DNA of 13,511 bases from positions 1 to 13,511 of the forward strand of contig JAKAMV010000170.1 in the NCBI GenBank assembly GCA_021812735.1, in the 5' to 3' direction. How positions within the stretch are numbered: position 1 is the stretch's first letter; every line of letters starts with the position of its first letter. This document shows, in pieces, positions 6,478 to 13,129 of the stretch. This DNA comes from Chloroflexota bacterium (GTDB lineage Bacteria; Chloroflexota; Limnocylindria; Limnocylindrales; CSP1-4). The notes below the pieces were generated by a model. It had not been told where the DNA came from. It did not search any database and saw only the letters and a program-made list of their open reading frames with translations. The translations under genes were made by a program, and so were the position numbers.

Positions 6478-7581
6478 ATGACTGAGACCACCGCCGCGCC
6501 CGAGGACAAGTTCCTCAAGCCCTGGCACGGCATCCCGCGCGCGGACATCCCCTGGCACCCGACCGTGGACCCCGACGTGTGCATCGGCTGCGGGACGTGC
6601 GTGGTGAGCTGCTCGCGGGTCGTCTACCGCTTCGACTTCGAGCACAAGAAGGCGGTCGTCGCCGACCCCCTGCACTGCATGGTCGGCTGCCGGACCTGCG
6701 CGAGCACGTGCCCGGCCAACGCGATCAGCTTCCCCGACCGCGACCTCGTCCTCGCCCTCGAGGAGCGACCGGAGGTCCGGCACGCCATCGAGGACGAGCT
6801 CCTCGCGCGGCGCGGGCAGCTCAGTCTCGCCGACGTGCTGCCCCACCCGGACCGGCTGGTCCAGCTCCGGATCACCGAGATCCAGGATGTCGGCGAGGGC
6901 ACGCGCCTGTTCCGGCTCGTGCCGCACCGGCCCGAGGACTGCATGTGCGAGTTCACGCCCGGCCAGTACCTGGAGGTCTGGGTTCCCAGCACGGACTGGA
7001 TGTCGCGCGCCTACTCGATCGGCAACGCCCCCAAGCCCGAGGGCGAGGTCGAGCTCCAAATTCGCCGTCTCGAGGGCGGGCGCCTGTCGGGGTGGGCCTT
7101 CGGCGAGGCCAAGGTCGGCGACGTGGTCACGGCCCGAGGGCCGCTGGGCGCGTTCACGATGCGCTCGGCCCCCGACCGGCCGCTCGTCTTCGTCGCGCGC
7201 GGTACCGGGTTCGCGCCCCTCAAGGCGCTCATCGAACAGCAGCTGGCCATGTTCCCCAAGCGCGAGATGCACCTCTTCTGGGGCGCCACGGCCTCGGCCG
7301 ACTTCTACGACCTCGACGCGATCGCCGACTGGCTGCGGACCGACCCGAACCTTCGGGTCACCCTGGTGGCCCGCTCGCTCGATGCCGGCGCCGTCCTCCC
7401 CGACGGCGCTGAGGTCCGCGTCGGACGTGTCTCGGACGCCGTCGCCGCGTCCGGTCTCGACCTGTCCGGCTTCGACGCCTACGTGGCGGGGCCACGGGTC
7501 ACCGTCCGCGACAGCGTCAGCGCCCTCGAGGGGCGCGGGGTGGCGACTGATCGCATCTTCGCCGACTCGTACGGCGTGTGA
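6478..7581 (+). CDS. Two-cluster [4Fe-4S] ferredoxin fused to FNR-type NAD(P)H/FAD reductase
   Basis: A 367-residue soluble oxidoreductase. The N-terminal ferredoxin domain has CIGCGTCVVSC (C35, C38, C41, C45) and CMVGCRTCASTCP (C67, C71, C74, C78), enough for two [4Fe-4S] clusters. From about residue 125 comes an FNR module with the FAD motif RAYSIGN (177-183), the ribityl/phosphate region GPLGAF (221-226) and the NAD(P)-binding GTGFAP (242-247). The late CGPP-type motif is replaced by YVAGP. Such fusions carry electrons between NAD(P)H and an Fe-S partner such as an oxygenase or a sulfite/sulfur reductase. No such partner is encoded here. The start is the ATG at 6478, with GAGGAGG 6 bases upstream. 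TusA follows 10 bases after its stop, so an acceptor in sulfur transfer is a reasonable guess, not a demonstrated one. Confidence 0.88.
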   Translation: MTETTAAPEDKFLKPWHGIPRADIPWHPTVDPDVCIGCGTCVVSCSRVVYRFDFEHKKAVVADPLHCMVGCRTCASTCPANAISFPDRDLVLALEERPEVRHAIEDELLARRGQLSLADVLPHPDRLVQLRITEIQDVGEGTRLFRLVPHRPEDCMCEFTPGQYLEVWVPSTDWMSRAYSIGNAPKPEGEVELQIRRLEGGRLSGWAFGEAKVGDVVTARGPLGAFTMRSAPDRPLVFVARGTGFAPLKALIEQQLAMFPKREMHLFWGATASADFYDLDAIADWLRTDPNLRVTLVARSLDAGAVLPDGAEVRVGRVSDAVAASGLDLSGFDAYVAGPRVTVRDSVSALEGRGVATDRIFADSYGV

Positions 7582-7591
7582 GGAGCATCCC

Positions 7592-7888
7592 ATGAGCGCC
7601 ACATCCACCCAGCGCGACGCCGCCGCAGCCCACGACGACGATCGCCTCCCGGCCGCGGCAGACGGCATCGCCCGCCGCCTGGACGTCCGCGGCCTGGCAT
7701 GTCCGATGCCGATCGTGAACACGACGCAGGCCATGGCCCAGCTCGCGAGCGGCCAGCTGCTCGAGGTGATCGCCTCGAGCCCCAAGTCCGTCTCGGAGTA
7801 CCAGTCCTGGTCGAAGCTGACCGGGAACCCACTCGTCGAGTCGAGCGTGGACGGCGGCGTCTACCGCTTCGTCCTGCGCAAGAGGTGA
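7592..7888 (+). CDS. TusA-family sulfur carrier protein
   Basis: A 98-residue TusA-like protein. After a disordered, Ala/Asp-rich N-terminus of about 27 residues comes the canonical LDVRGLACPMPIV, with the CPxP motif and C37 as the persulfide-carrying cysteine. LLEVIASSPKSVSEYQSW and a final strand YRFVLRKR complete the two-layer fold. TusA proteins accept sulfane sulfur and hand it to partners in tRNA thiolation, cofactor synthesis or sulfur oxidation. The start is the ATG at 7592, with GAGGAG 6 bases upstream. It sits between the Fe-S flavoprotein and OsmC-3. No tusBCD, tusE, dsrE or rhodanese genes are present, so its partner is probably one of the neighbouring genes or is encoded elsewhere. 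Confidence 0.92.
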   Translation: MSATSTQRDAAAAHDDDRLPAAADGIARRLDVRGLACPMPIVNTTQAMAQLASGQLLEVIASSPKSVSEYQSWSKLTGNPLVESSVDGGVYRFVLRKR

Positions 7889-7940
7889 CCACCGCAGCCG
7901 GGCGCGCCAACCAGGCAGCGCGCCACCGAGGACCCCACAC

Positions 7941-8435
7941 GTGAACCGCTCGTTGCACACCGCCGGGGCACTGCCCCGCTTCCGCGTGAGCGTGACCCGG
8001 ACCGGCGCCGAGACCGCCCGCGCCGAGGCGCACGGCCAGGCGATCGAGCTGGCCATCAGGGGCGGCGACCCGGCGCTCGGCTTCACGGCCCCCGAGACGC
8101 TGCTCGCGGCGTTCGGCGCCTGCGTCCTGTCGGGCATCACCCGCGGCGCGGCCGAGCGCGGCCTGCGGGTCGACGGCGCGGAGGTCGTGCTCGACGGCGT
8201 CAAGCGCGCGGACCCGCTCGGGATCGACCCGCTCGGCTACCGCGTGGTCATCCGCAGCCCGGAGCCCGAGGGGGCGCTGCTCGACCTGTACCGCCGGGCG
8301 ACCACCGACGGGACCGCGACCAACGCGCTCCTCCGCGGCCTGGACCCGGCCGGCGTGCTGGTCGTGGAGCGGGGCGGCGGGCCGGACCCGGCCGAGCCCG
8401 ACGACGAGCCCGCCCCGGGGCAGGCGATGCCGTGA
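7941..8435 (+). CDS. OsmC-family protein lacking the second cysteine (OsmC-3)
   Basis: A 164-residue OsmC-superfamily protein. The central helix has PETLLAAFGACVLSGI with C61, matching the first family cysteine. The second site reads TTDGTATNALL, with Gly124 where CPxxN would have cysteine, and the protein contains no other cysteine. It is thus a one-cysteine OsmC and cannot form the usual intramolecular disulfide. A Pro/Asp/Glu-rich tail of about 22 residues follows the fold. The GTG start at 7941 has GAGGA 8 bases upstream. It follows TusA by 52 bases, suggesting that its cysteine may exchange sulfur with TusA (inference). The last 99 bases lie inside the 127-bp repeat. It converges with the minus-strand LLM gene. 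Confidence 0.87.
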   Translation: MNRSLHTAGALPRFRVSVTRTGAETARAEAHGQAIELAIRGGDPALGFTAPETLLAAFGACVLSGITRGAAERGLRVDGAEVVLDGVKRADPLGIDPLGYRVVIRSPEPEGALLDLYRRATTDGTATNALLRGLDPAGVLVVERGGGPDPAEPDDEPAPGQAMP

Positions 8436-8463
8436 GCGCGGCCGCGACGCCCGGGGCGGACCG
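8337..8463 (+). repeat. Exact 127-bp direct repeat, right copy
   Basis: Identical to 1-127, covering the end of OsmC-3 and 28 bases of spacer. The base just before this copy (8336) cannot be compared, because the left copy starts at base 1. After this copy the sequence differs at once from that following the left copy. The spacing between copies is 8,336 bases. Confidence 0.97.
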
Positions 8464-8499
8464 GCGCCATCACGGGTTCTCGGCCCAGGCCCTGAGCGG

Positions 8500-9384
8500 T
8501 CAGCTCGCCAGCGTCAGCCCGGCGGCCCGGCAGTCCTCGGCGAACTTCGCCTGGCCGTCGGTGGTGGGGTCCCAGCGGCCCGGGAAGCAGACCATCCGTG
8601 CCAGCCCGGAGTCGAGCAGCGAGCCCAGGTAGTCCACGCGCTCCTGGCCCACGGGCTGCATCGCTTCGTCGCGGGTGTAGAGGGAGAACCGCAGCGTGGC
8701 CGGGTCGCGCCCGGCCGCCTCGCACTTGCCGCGCACCCCGGCGATGCGCTCCTTCACCTCGCCGGGACCCAGGAACACGAAGTTGAGCTCGTCGGCGAAG
8801 CGGACCGCGAGGCCCGCGGTCTTGTCGCGCCCGTTGCCACCCACGATGACCGGGATGTGGCGCTGGACCCCCTTGGGCACGTTGACCGCATCGGCCACGC
8901 GTGCGTACCTCCCCTCGTAGGTGGCGTGCCCGGGCCCGAGCATCCGGGTGATCACCTCGAGGTGGTCCGCGAACTGCGCCAGCCGCTCGCCCGTGGACGG
9001 GAAGCCGTACCCGTAGGCCAGCCACTCGTCTTCCTTCCAGCCGGCGCCGATCCCGAGCTCGAAGCGGCCGCCGGAGATGACGTCGATTGTGGATGCGAGC
9101 TTGGCCGTGAGACCCGGGTTGCGGAACCCGGTGCAGACCACCATGTGGCCCAGCCGAACCCGCCGCGTCGCCATCGCCAGCGCCGAGAGCATCGAGAACG
9201 ACTCGAACGTGATCTCGTCGGTCGGCTCGGGCACGGTGTGGAAGTGGTCGAAGACGAACAGGCTCTCGAAGCCGAGCGACTCGGCGTGCTGCGCGAGATC
9301 GACGCTGCGCGCCCATGCCGCGGCCGGGTCCCAGCCGTCGTACTCGCCCTTCCAGCCCTGGGGCACCATCAGCCCGACGTGCAT
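8500..9384 (-). CDS. LLM-class (luciferase-like) F420-type oxidoreductase
   Basis: A 294-residue TIM-barrel protein of the bacterial luciferase-like superfamily. Visible hallmarks are the N-terminal GLMVPQGW, the segment LAQHAESLGFESLFVFDHF (about 30-48), LGHMVVCTGFRNPGLTAKLASTIDVISGGR with GIGAGW just after, and VPKGVQRHIPVIVGGNG. This layout is typical of F420-dependent members in actinobacteria and Chloroflexota; FMN use cannot be excluded from sequence alone. The substrate is unknown. The start is the ATG at 9384 (complement), with AGGGGTGAG as a moderate ribosome-binding site. It converges with OsmC-3 (64 bases between stops) and lies 167 bases downstream of the SulP gene. Its strand, family and position outside the repeat-bounded block suggest it is unrelated to that block. 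Confidence 0.9.
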   Translation of the reverse strand: MHVGLMVPQGWKGEYDGWDPAAAWARSVDLAQHAESLGFESLFVFDHFHTVPEPTDEITFESFSMLSALAMATRRVRLGHMVVCTGFRNPGLTAKLASTIDVISGGRFELGIGAGWKEDEWLAYGYGFPSTGERLAQFADHLEVITRMLGPGHATYEGRYARVADAVNVPKGVQRHIPVIVGGNGRDKTAGLAVRFADELNFVFLGPGEVKERIAGVRGKCEAAGRDPATLRFSLYTRDEAMQPVGQERVDYLGSLLDSGLARMVCFPGRWDPTTDGQAKFAEDCRAAGLTLAS

Positions 9385-9516
9385 CGCGTCTCACCCCTGG
9401 TTGTGCGGAGGCCCACCAGCCATGAGGATCGCACGGATCGCCGGCGGCAGGCAGCGAATGGGCCCGGACCCGGCGACCCGCGGCGAACCGAGGGCCCGCG
9501 GATCGCCAGCGCTGCG

Positions 9517-9538
9517 GCGGCCCGGGCGGCCGGGCCGC
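9517..9538 (-). terminator. Strong GC hairpin downstream of SulP gene
   Basis: A perfect 9-bp stem (GCGGCCCGG / CCGGGCCGC) with a 4-base loop lies 13 bases beyond the stop of the SulP gene, on the transcript side. No run of U follows it, so it is not a classical intrinsic terminator. In very GC-rich genomes U-less hairpins may still slow polymerase or protect the 3' end. Chance hairpins are also common at this composition. Confidence 0.35.
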
Positions 9539-9551
9539 GCGATCCCGCGAC

Positions 9552-11303
9552 TCATCCTGCCGGCGCCGGTGCCGACGCCGCTGCCGCCGCCGAGCACCGC
9601 TCGACGACGGTGTGCACGTCGTCGAGCAGGTTGTCGGGGCCGATGAGCGCCGTGAGCCCGTAGGCGTCGAACTGGGCGCGCACCGAGGGCGAGAGGTCGC
9701 AGGCGAGGAGCTGCACGCCAGCGCGCCCCAGCTCGCCGTGGAGCTGGCGGATGGCGTCCGCGCCGGTGTAGTCCACGTCGAACACGGCGCCGGCCGCCAG
9801 GCACAGCCAGCGCAGCGGGGGGTCGGCGGTCTCGAACAGGTCGAACGCCTCCTCGCTGAACAGCGACGCGTTGGCGTAGTAGAGCGTGGCCCCGAACCGG
9901 TACACGATCAGGCCCGGCGCGGCCTGGACCGGCGCGCTCGTCGGGGCGTAGCGGACGTGCCCCTCGGGCGTGAGCGTGAGGATCGCGTCGTACGGGCGGT
10001 ACGAGTGGTAGAGGTGCTCCACCACCGACAGGGCCATCGCCAGGAAGATGCCCTGCTCCACCCCCACCACCACGACCGTGGTCGCGGTCAGCAGGGCCAC
10101 GGCCAGCTCGCCGGGCCGCAGCCGGGCGATGGTGGCCAGGTGCCGGTAGTCGATCAGCCGCACGCCGATCAGGAACACCACCGCCGACAGCACCGCGTTG
10201 GGCATCGACGCGAGGGGGCCGGTGAGGAACAGCAGCACGGCCACGACGATCACGCCCGCCGTCAGCTGCGCCACCTGGCTGCGGCCGCCCGCGCTGTCCA
10301 CCATCTCGGTCTTGGTCGGGCTGCCGTTCACCACGAAGGTGCCCGAGACGGCCGCCCCCACATTGGCGAGCGCGAGGCCCACCAGGTCCACGTTCTCGTC
10401 GAAGGAGTCGTCGTAGCGGGCGGCGTACGCGCGCGAGGTGGCCGCGCTCTGGGCGAGGATCACCGCGAACATCGAGATCGCGGTGGGCAGCAGCGCCGAG
10501 ATGCGATCGGGCGTGAGCACGTCCGCGGGCAGGCCGATCGACGGCAGGCCGGCCGGCACCGGGCCTAGCAGCGCCACGCCGCGCGAGCCGAGGTCCAGCA
10601 CCGCGCTCGCGACGATCGCGCCGGCCACGGCGATCAGCGCGCCCGGGATCCGCCCGCTGACGCGGCCCAGCCCGACCACCACCACCAGGACCGCGACAGT
10701 CACCGCGAGGGTGGGGACGCTCGTGTGGCCGGCGGCGATCTCGGACAGGGCGTGGGCGAGCTTGTCCAGCGTGCCCCCGGATCCCTTGGCTACCCCGAAC
10801 ATGCCGGCGATCTCGTCCAGGGCCACCTGCACGCCCACCCCGGTCAGGAACCCCACCAGAACGCTGCGCGAGAGGAAGTTGGCGATGAACCCGAGGCGCA
10901 GCAGCCGCGCGGCGAGCAGCAGGGCCGCGCACATCAGCGCGGCCAGCGAGGCCAGCTCCACGTACTGGGTCGAGCCGGCCGCGGCCATGCCCCCAATACC
11001 GATGGCGAGGATCGCCGCGGTCGCGGAGTCGGCGCCCACCACCAGGTGCCGCGACGAGCCGAAGATCGCGAACGCCAGCACCGGCAGCAGCAGCGTGTAC
11101 AGGCCGGTCACCACGGGGGTGCCCGCGATCTTGGTGTAGCCCATGACCTCGGGGATGGCGAGCGCGGCCAGCGTGGCGCCGGCGACGATCTCGCGCGGCA
11201 GCAGGGCCCGGTCGAGGGGCAGCAGCCCGCCGAGGATGGGCCTCGGGTGCCGGCGCGTTGGCCGTGCCGGCGTGCGGGCGTGCGTGGCGGCGGTGGTACC
11301 CAC
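9552..11303 (-). CDS. SulP-family anion transporter with STAS domain
   Basis: A 583-residue SulP/SLC26-type permease, likely for sulfate, bicarbonate or a related anion. After a basic leader rich in Arg and Pro (to about 35) the membrane domain begins with EIVAGATLAALAIPEVMGYTKIAGTPVVTGLY, the SulP signature. GSSRHLVVGADSATAAI and a conserved GSPTKTEMVDSAGGRSQ helix-8 region follow. A cytoplasmic STAS domain starts near residue 455 (GLIVYRFGATLYYANASLF) and includes FDVDYTGADAIRQL. I chose the GTG at 11303 (complement), with GGGGAGGG just upstream. The open frame extends about 195 codons further, but that part overlaps the divergent DUF2252 gene. Sulfate uptake would fit the sulfur theme of the neighbouring block, but the two are on opposite strands. 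Confidence 0.92.
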   Translation of the reverse strand: MGTTAATHARTPARPTRRHPRPILGGLLPLDRALLPREIVAGATLAALAIPEVMGYTKIAGTPVVTGLYTLLLPVLAFAIFGSSRHLVVGADSATAAILAIGIGGMAAAGSTQYVELASLAALMCAALLLAARLLRLGFIANFLSRSVLVGFLTGVGVQVALDEIAGMFGVAKGSGGTLDKLAHALSEIAAGHTSVPTLAVTVAVLVVVVGLGRVSGRIPGALIAVAGAIVASAVLDLGSRGVALLGPVPAGLPSIGLPADVLTPDRISALLPTAISMFAVILAQSAATSRAYAARYDDSFDENVDLVGLALANVGAAVSGTFVVNGSPTKTEMVDSAGGRSQVAQLTAGVIVVAVLLFLTGPLASMPNAVLSAVVFLIGVRLIDYRHLATIARLRPGELAVALLTATTVVVVGVEQGIFLAMALSVVEHLYHSYRPYDAILTLTPEGHVRYAPTSAPVQAAPGLIVYRFGATLYYANASLFSEEAFDLFETADPPLRWLCLAAGAVFDVDYTGADAIRQLHGELGRAGVQLLACDLSPSVRAQFDAYGLTALIGPDNLLDDVHTVVERCSAAAAASAPAPAG

Positions 11304-11447
11304 GGTCCCTCCCCGGGTGCGGCGGCGGGCGATGCGAGCGACGAGCCCGCCGCGGCTGGAGTATACGAACCCGGCTCGCACCCACGGATCCGGGGGGCGC
11401 GCCGGGTTCGCCGCGATGGCGGACAATCGCGGCGCAGGAGGTGGCCG
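11304..11447. promoter_or_regulatory. Divergent intergenic region between SulP and DUF2252 genes
   Basis: These 144 bases separate two divergent starts, so both promoters should lie here or inside the gene ends. The most AT-rich spot is GTATAC at 11361-11366. Read on the minus strand it gives TATACT, a good -10 hexamer about 57 bases before the SulP start; no matching -35 is evident. On the plus strand an AGGAGG at 11436-11441 is the ribosome-binding site of the DUF2252 gene. No clear operator was seen. Confidence 0.4.
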
Positions 11448-12872
11448 GTGGTCGGGACGGGACGGGACGGGACGGAGGCCGGGGGGAGGCGCAGGCGCGC
11501 CGGCGAAGCTCGTGCGGCGGCTGCCGACGACCGCCTGCCGGCGGAGGCTCGCGAGGCCGCCGGCCGCGCGGCGAGGGAGGCCGTCCCGCGCAGCGCCCAT
11601 GCGGCGTGGTCGCCCGATCCCGATCGCCCGGACCCGGTGGCGGCCGTCGTCCGGGCGGAGCAGGGCCGCGACCCGTCGCTGCTGGCCCTCCGCCACGGCC
11701 GCATGGCCGCGTCGCCGTTCGCGTTCTTCCGGGGCGCCGCCGCCGTCATGGCGGCCGACCTCGCCGCCGCCCCCGTCACCGGCATCCGCGTGCAGCTCGG
11801 GGGCGACGCGCACCTGCTCAACTTCGGCGCCTACGCCGCGCCGGACCGCCGACTCGTGTTCGACCTCGACGACTTCGACGAGACGCACCCGGGGCCGTGG
11901 GAGTGGGACCTCAAGCGTCTGGCGGCGAGCCTCGTCGTGGCTGGGCGCGACCGGCGGCTGCGGGCCGCGGAGACCCGCTCGCTGGCGATGGCGGCGGTCG
12001 GCGGCTACCGGGCCAAGATGCGCGAGCTCGCCGCGCTCTCGGACCTCGACACGTGGTACGCGCGGATCGACGTCGCCGCCCTGGTGCGGAAGGCGCCCAG
12101 CGGCGCCGAGCGGGACGAGGTCCGGGGCGTGCTAGCCGCGGCGGCGACCCGCGACAACGTGCACTCGTTCGCCCGCCTGACCGCCCTCGTGGACGGGCGC
12201 CGCCAGTTCGTGGACCGGCCGCCGACGCTGGAGCGGCTGCCGGACGGCGCGGCCCGCGAGCGCGTTGTCGGCATTCTGCGGCGCTACCCGGCCTCGCTCG
12301 CCGACGACCGGCAGGAGCTCCTGTCGCGCTACCAGCTGGTGGACGTCGCCCGCAAGACCGTCGGCATCGGCAGCGTGGGCCTGGCCTCCTTCGTGGCGCT
12401 GTATCTCGGCCGCGACGACGACGACCCGCTGGTGCTCCAGGTCAAGGAGGCGCGCCCGTCGGCGTTGGCCACGCACCTCGCGGCCGTCCCCGCGGCCGAC
12501 GAGGGCCATCGCGTGGTGGCGGGCCAGCGCCTCATGCAGGCCGCCAGCGACACGTTCCTGGGCTGGGCGCGGGGACCCCACGGCAGCTCGTGCTACGTCC
12601 GGCAGCTGGCGGACATGAAGTGGTCGCTCGACCTCGCGGGCACCCCGCCCAAGGGCCTCGCGCTGTTCGCCCGACTGTGCGGCCAGGCGCTGGCTCGCGC
12701 CCACGCCCGCTCCGGGGACCGCCTCGCCATCGCCGGCTACCTCGGGTCTGGCGACGCGTTCGACCGCGCTCTCGCCGCCTTCGCGGAGGCCTACGCCGAC
12801 CGCAACGCCCTCGACTACCATGCGTTCCAGGCCGCTGTCGCGGACGGTCGCCTGCCGGCCGTCCCCGGCTGA
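11448..12872 (+). CDS. DUF2252 family protein
   Basis: A 474-residue protein of the DUF2252 family (COG4320), widespread in high-GC bacteria and of unknown function; the family has been linked to kinase-like folds. Typical blocks are RHGRMAASPFAFFRGAA (about 80-96), QLGGDAHLLNFG (about 116-127), VFDLDDFDET (about 137-146) and WEWDLKRLAASL. GDAHLLNFG and DLDDFDE resemble catalytic-loop and metal-binding motifs of aminoglycoside-phosphotransferase-like enzymes. The GTG at 11448 has AGGAGG 6 bases upstream, a strong choice. A much longer frame reaches back to 10725 but runs antisense through the SulP gene. The first 60 residues are low-complexity and contain a CGGGA repeat. It is divergent from SulP and is followed by a 257-base gap. 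Confidence 0.9.
   Translation: MVGTGRDGTEAGGRRRRAGEARAAAADDRLPAEAREAAGRAAREAVPRSAHAAWSPDPDRPDPVAAVVRAEQGRDPSLLALRHGRMAASPFAFFRGAAAVMAADLAAAPVTGIRVQLGGDAHLLNFGAYAAPDRRLVFDLDDFDETHPGPWEWDLKRLAASLVVAGRDRRLRAAETRSLAMAAVGGYRAKMRELAALSDLDTWYARIDVAALVRKAPSGAERDEVRGVLAAAATRDNVHSFARLTALVDGRRQFVDRPPTLERLPDGAARERVVGILRRYPASLADDRQELLSRYQLVDVARKTVGIGSVGLASFVALYLGRDDDDPLVLQVKEARPSALATHLAAVPAADEGHRVVAGQRLMQAASDTFLGWARGPHGSSCYVRQLADMKWSLDLAGTPPKGLALFARLCGQALARAHARSGDRLAIAGYLGSGDAFDRALAAFAEAYADRNALDYHAFQAAVADGRLPAVPG
11453..11475 (+). repeat. Tandem CGGGA pentanucleotide repeat
   Basis: Four perfect CGGGA units (11453-11472) followed by CGG lie three to ten codons after the GTG start of the DUF2252 gene. A five-base unit is not a multiple of three, so gain or loss of a unit would shift the reading frame. 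At this base composition short repeats of this type can also arise without function. Confidence 0.85.
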
Positions 12873-13101
12873 GGCCGCGCCTCCCGCACGGCCGTCGCCC
12901 CGGCCGGCCCGCCCGGAGCGGCGATCCCCCCGGCCCGCCCGCGCGGCGCTCGCGCCCCCCACCGACGGGGCCTCACGTCGCCCTCGCCGCGGTGCGATCA
13001 TGCCGCAGGGAGGGCGGCCGCGCTCGAGGGTCGGTTGGCTGGGCCTCCCGTTGGCTTGCTCCCTGCGTCGCCACGCGACCCGGCGCAGGCGTTCGGGGCG
13101 G

Positions 13102-13113
13102 TCGCGATCGCGA
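13102..13113. promoter_or_regulatory. 12-bp perfect palindrome upstream of PAS gene
   Basis: TCGCGATCGCGA is a perfect palindrome 16 bases before the preferred ATG of the PAS-domain gene. It could be an operator. Its CG-rich content makes chance occurrence quite likely, and the true start of the gene is not certain. Confidence 0.2.
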
Positions 13114-13129
13114 GGTTGGCTCGTCGGGC

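Noticed and set aside
6411..6485. 24-codon ORF overlapping the ChrA stop (ATGA)
   Set aside because: It has no ribosome-binding site or domain, and it overlaps the Shine-Dalgarno and start of the next gene.
2250..8435. A complete arsenic or chromate resistance operon
   Set aside because: No arsR, arsC, arsM, chrB or chrR genes are present, and the ACR3-like protein lacks the helix-9 glutamate.
8436..8463. CGCGGCCGCG palindrome between OsmC-3 and the LLM gene as a terminator
   Set aside because: There is no loop or U-tract, only a short GC palindrome expected by chance.
10725..11447. Open frame extending the DUF2252 gene about 240 codons upstream
   Set aside because: It runs antisense through the well-supported SulP gene and its start region, is Arg/Gln/His-rich, and the GTG at 11448 has a strong AGGAGG.
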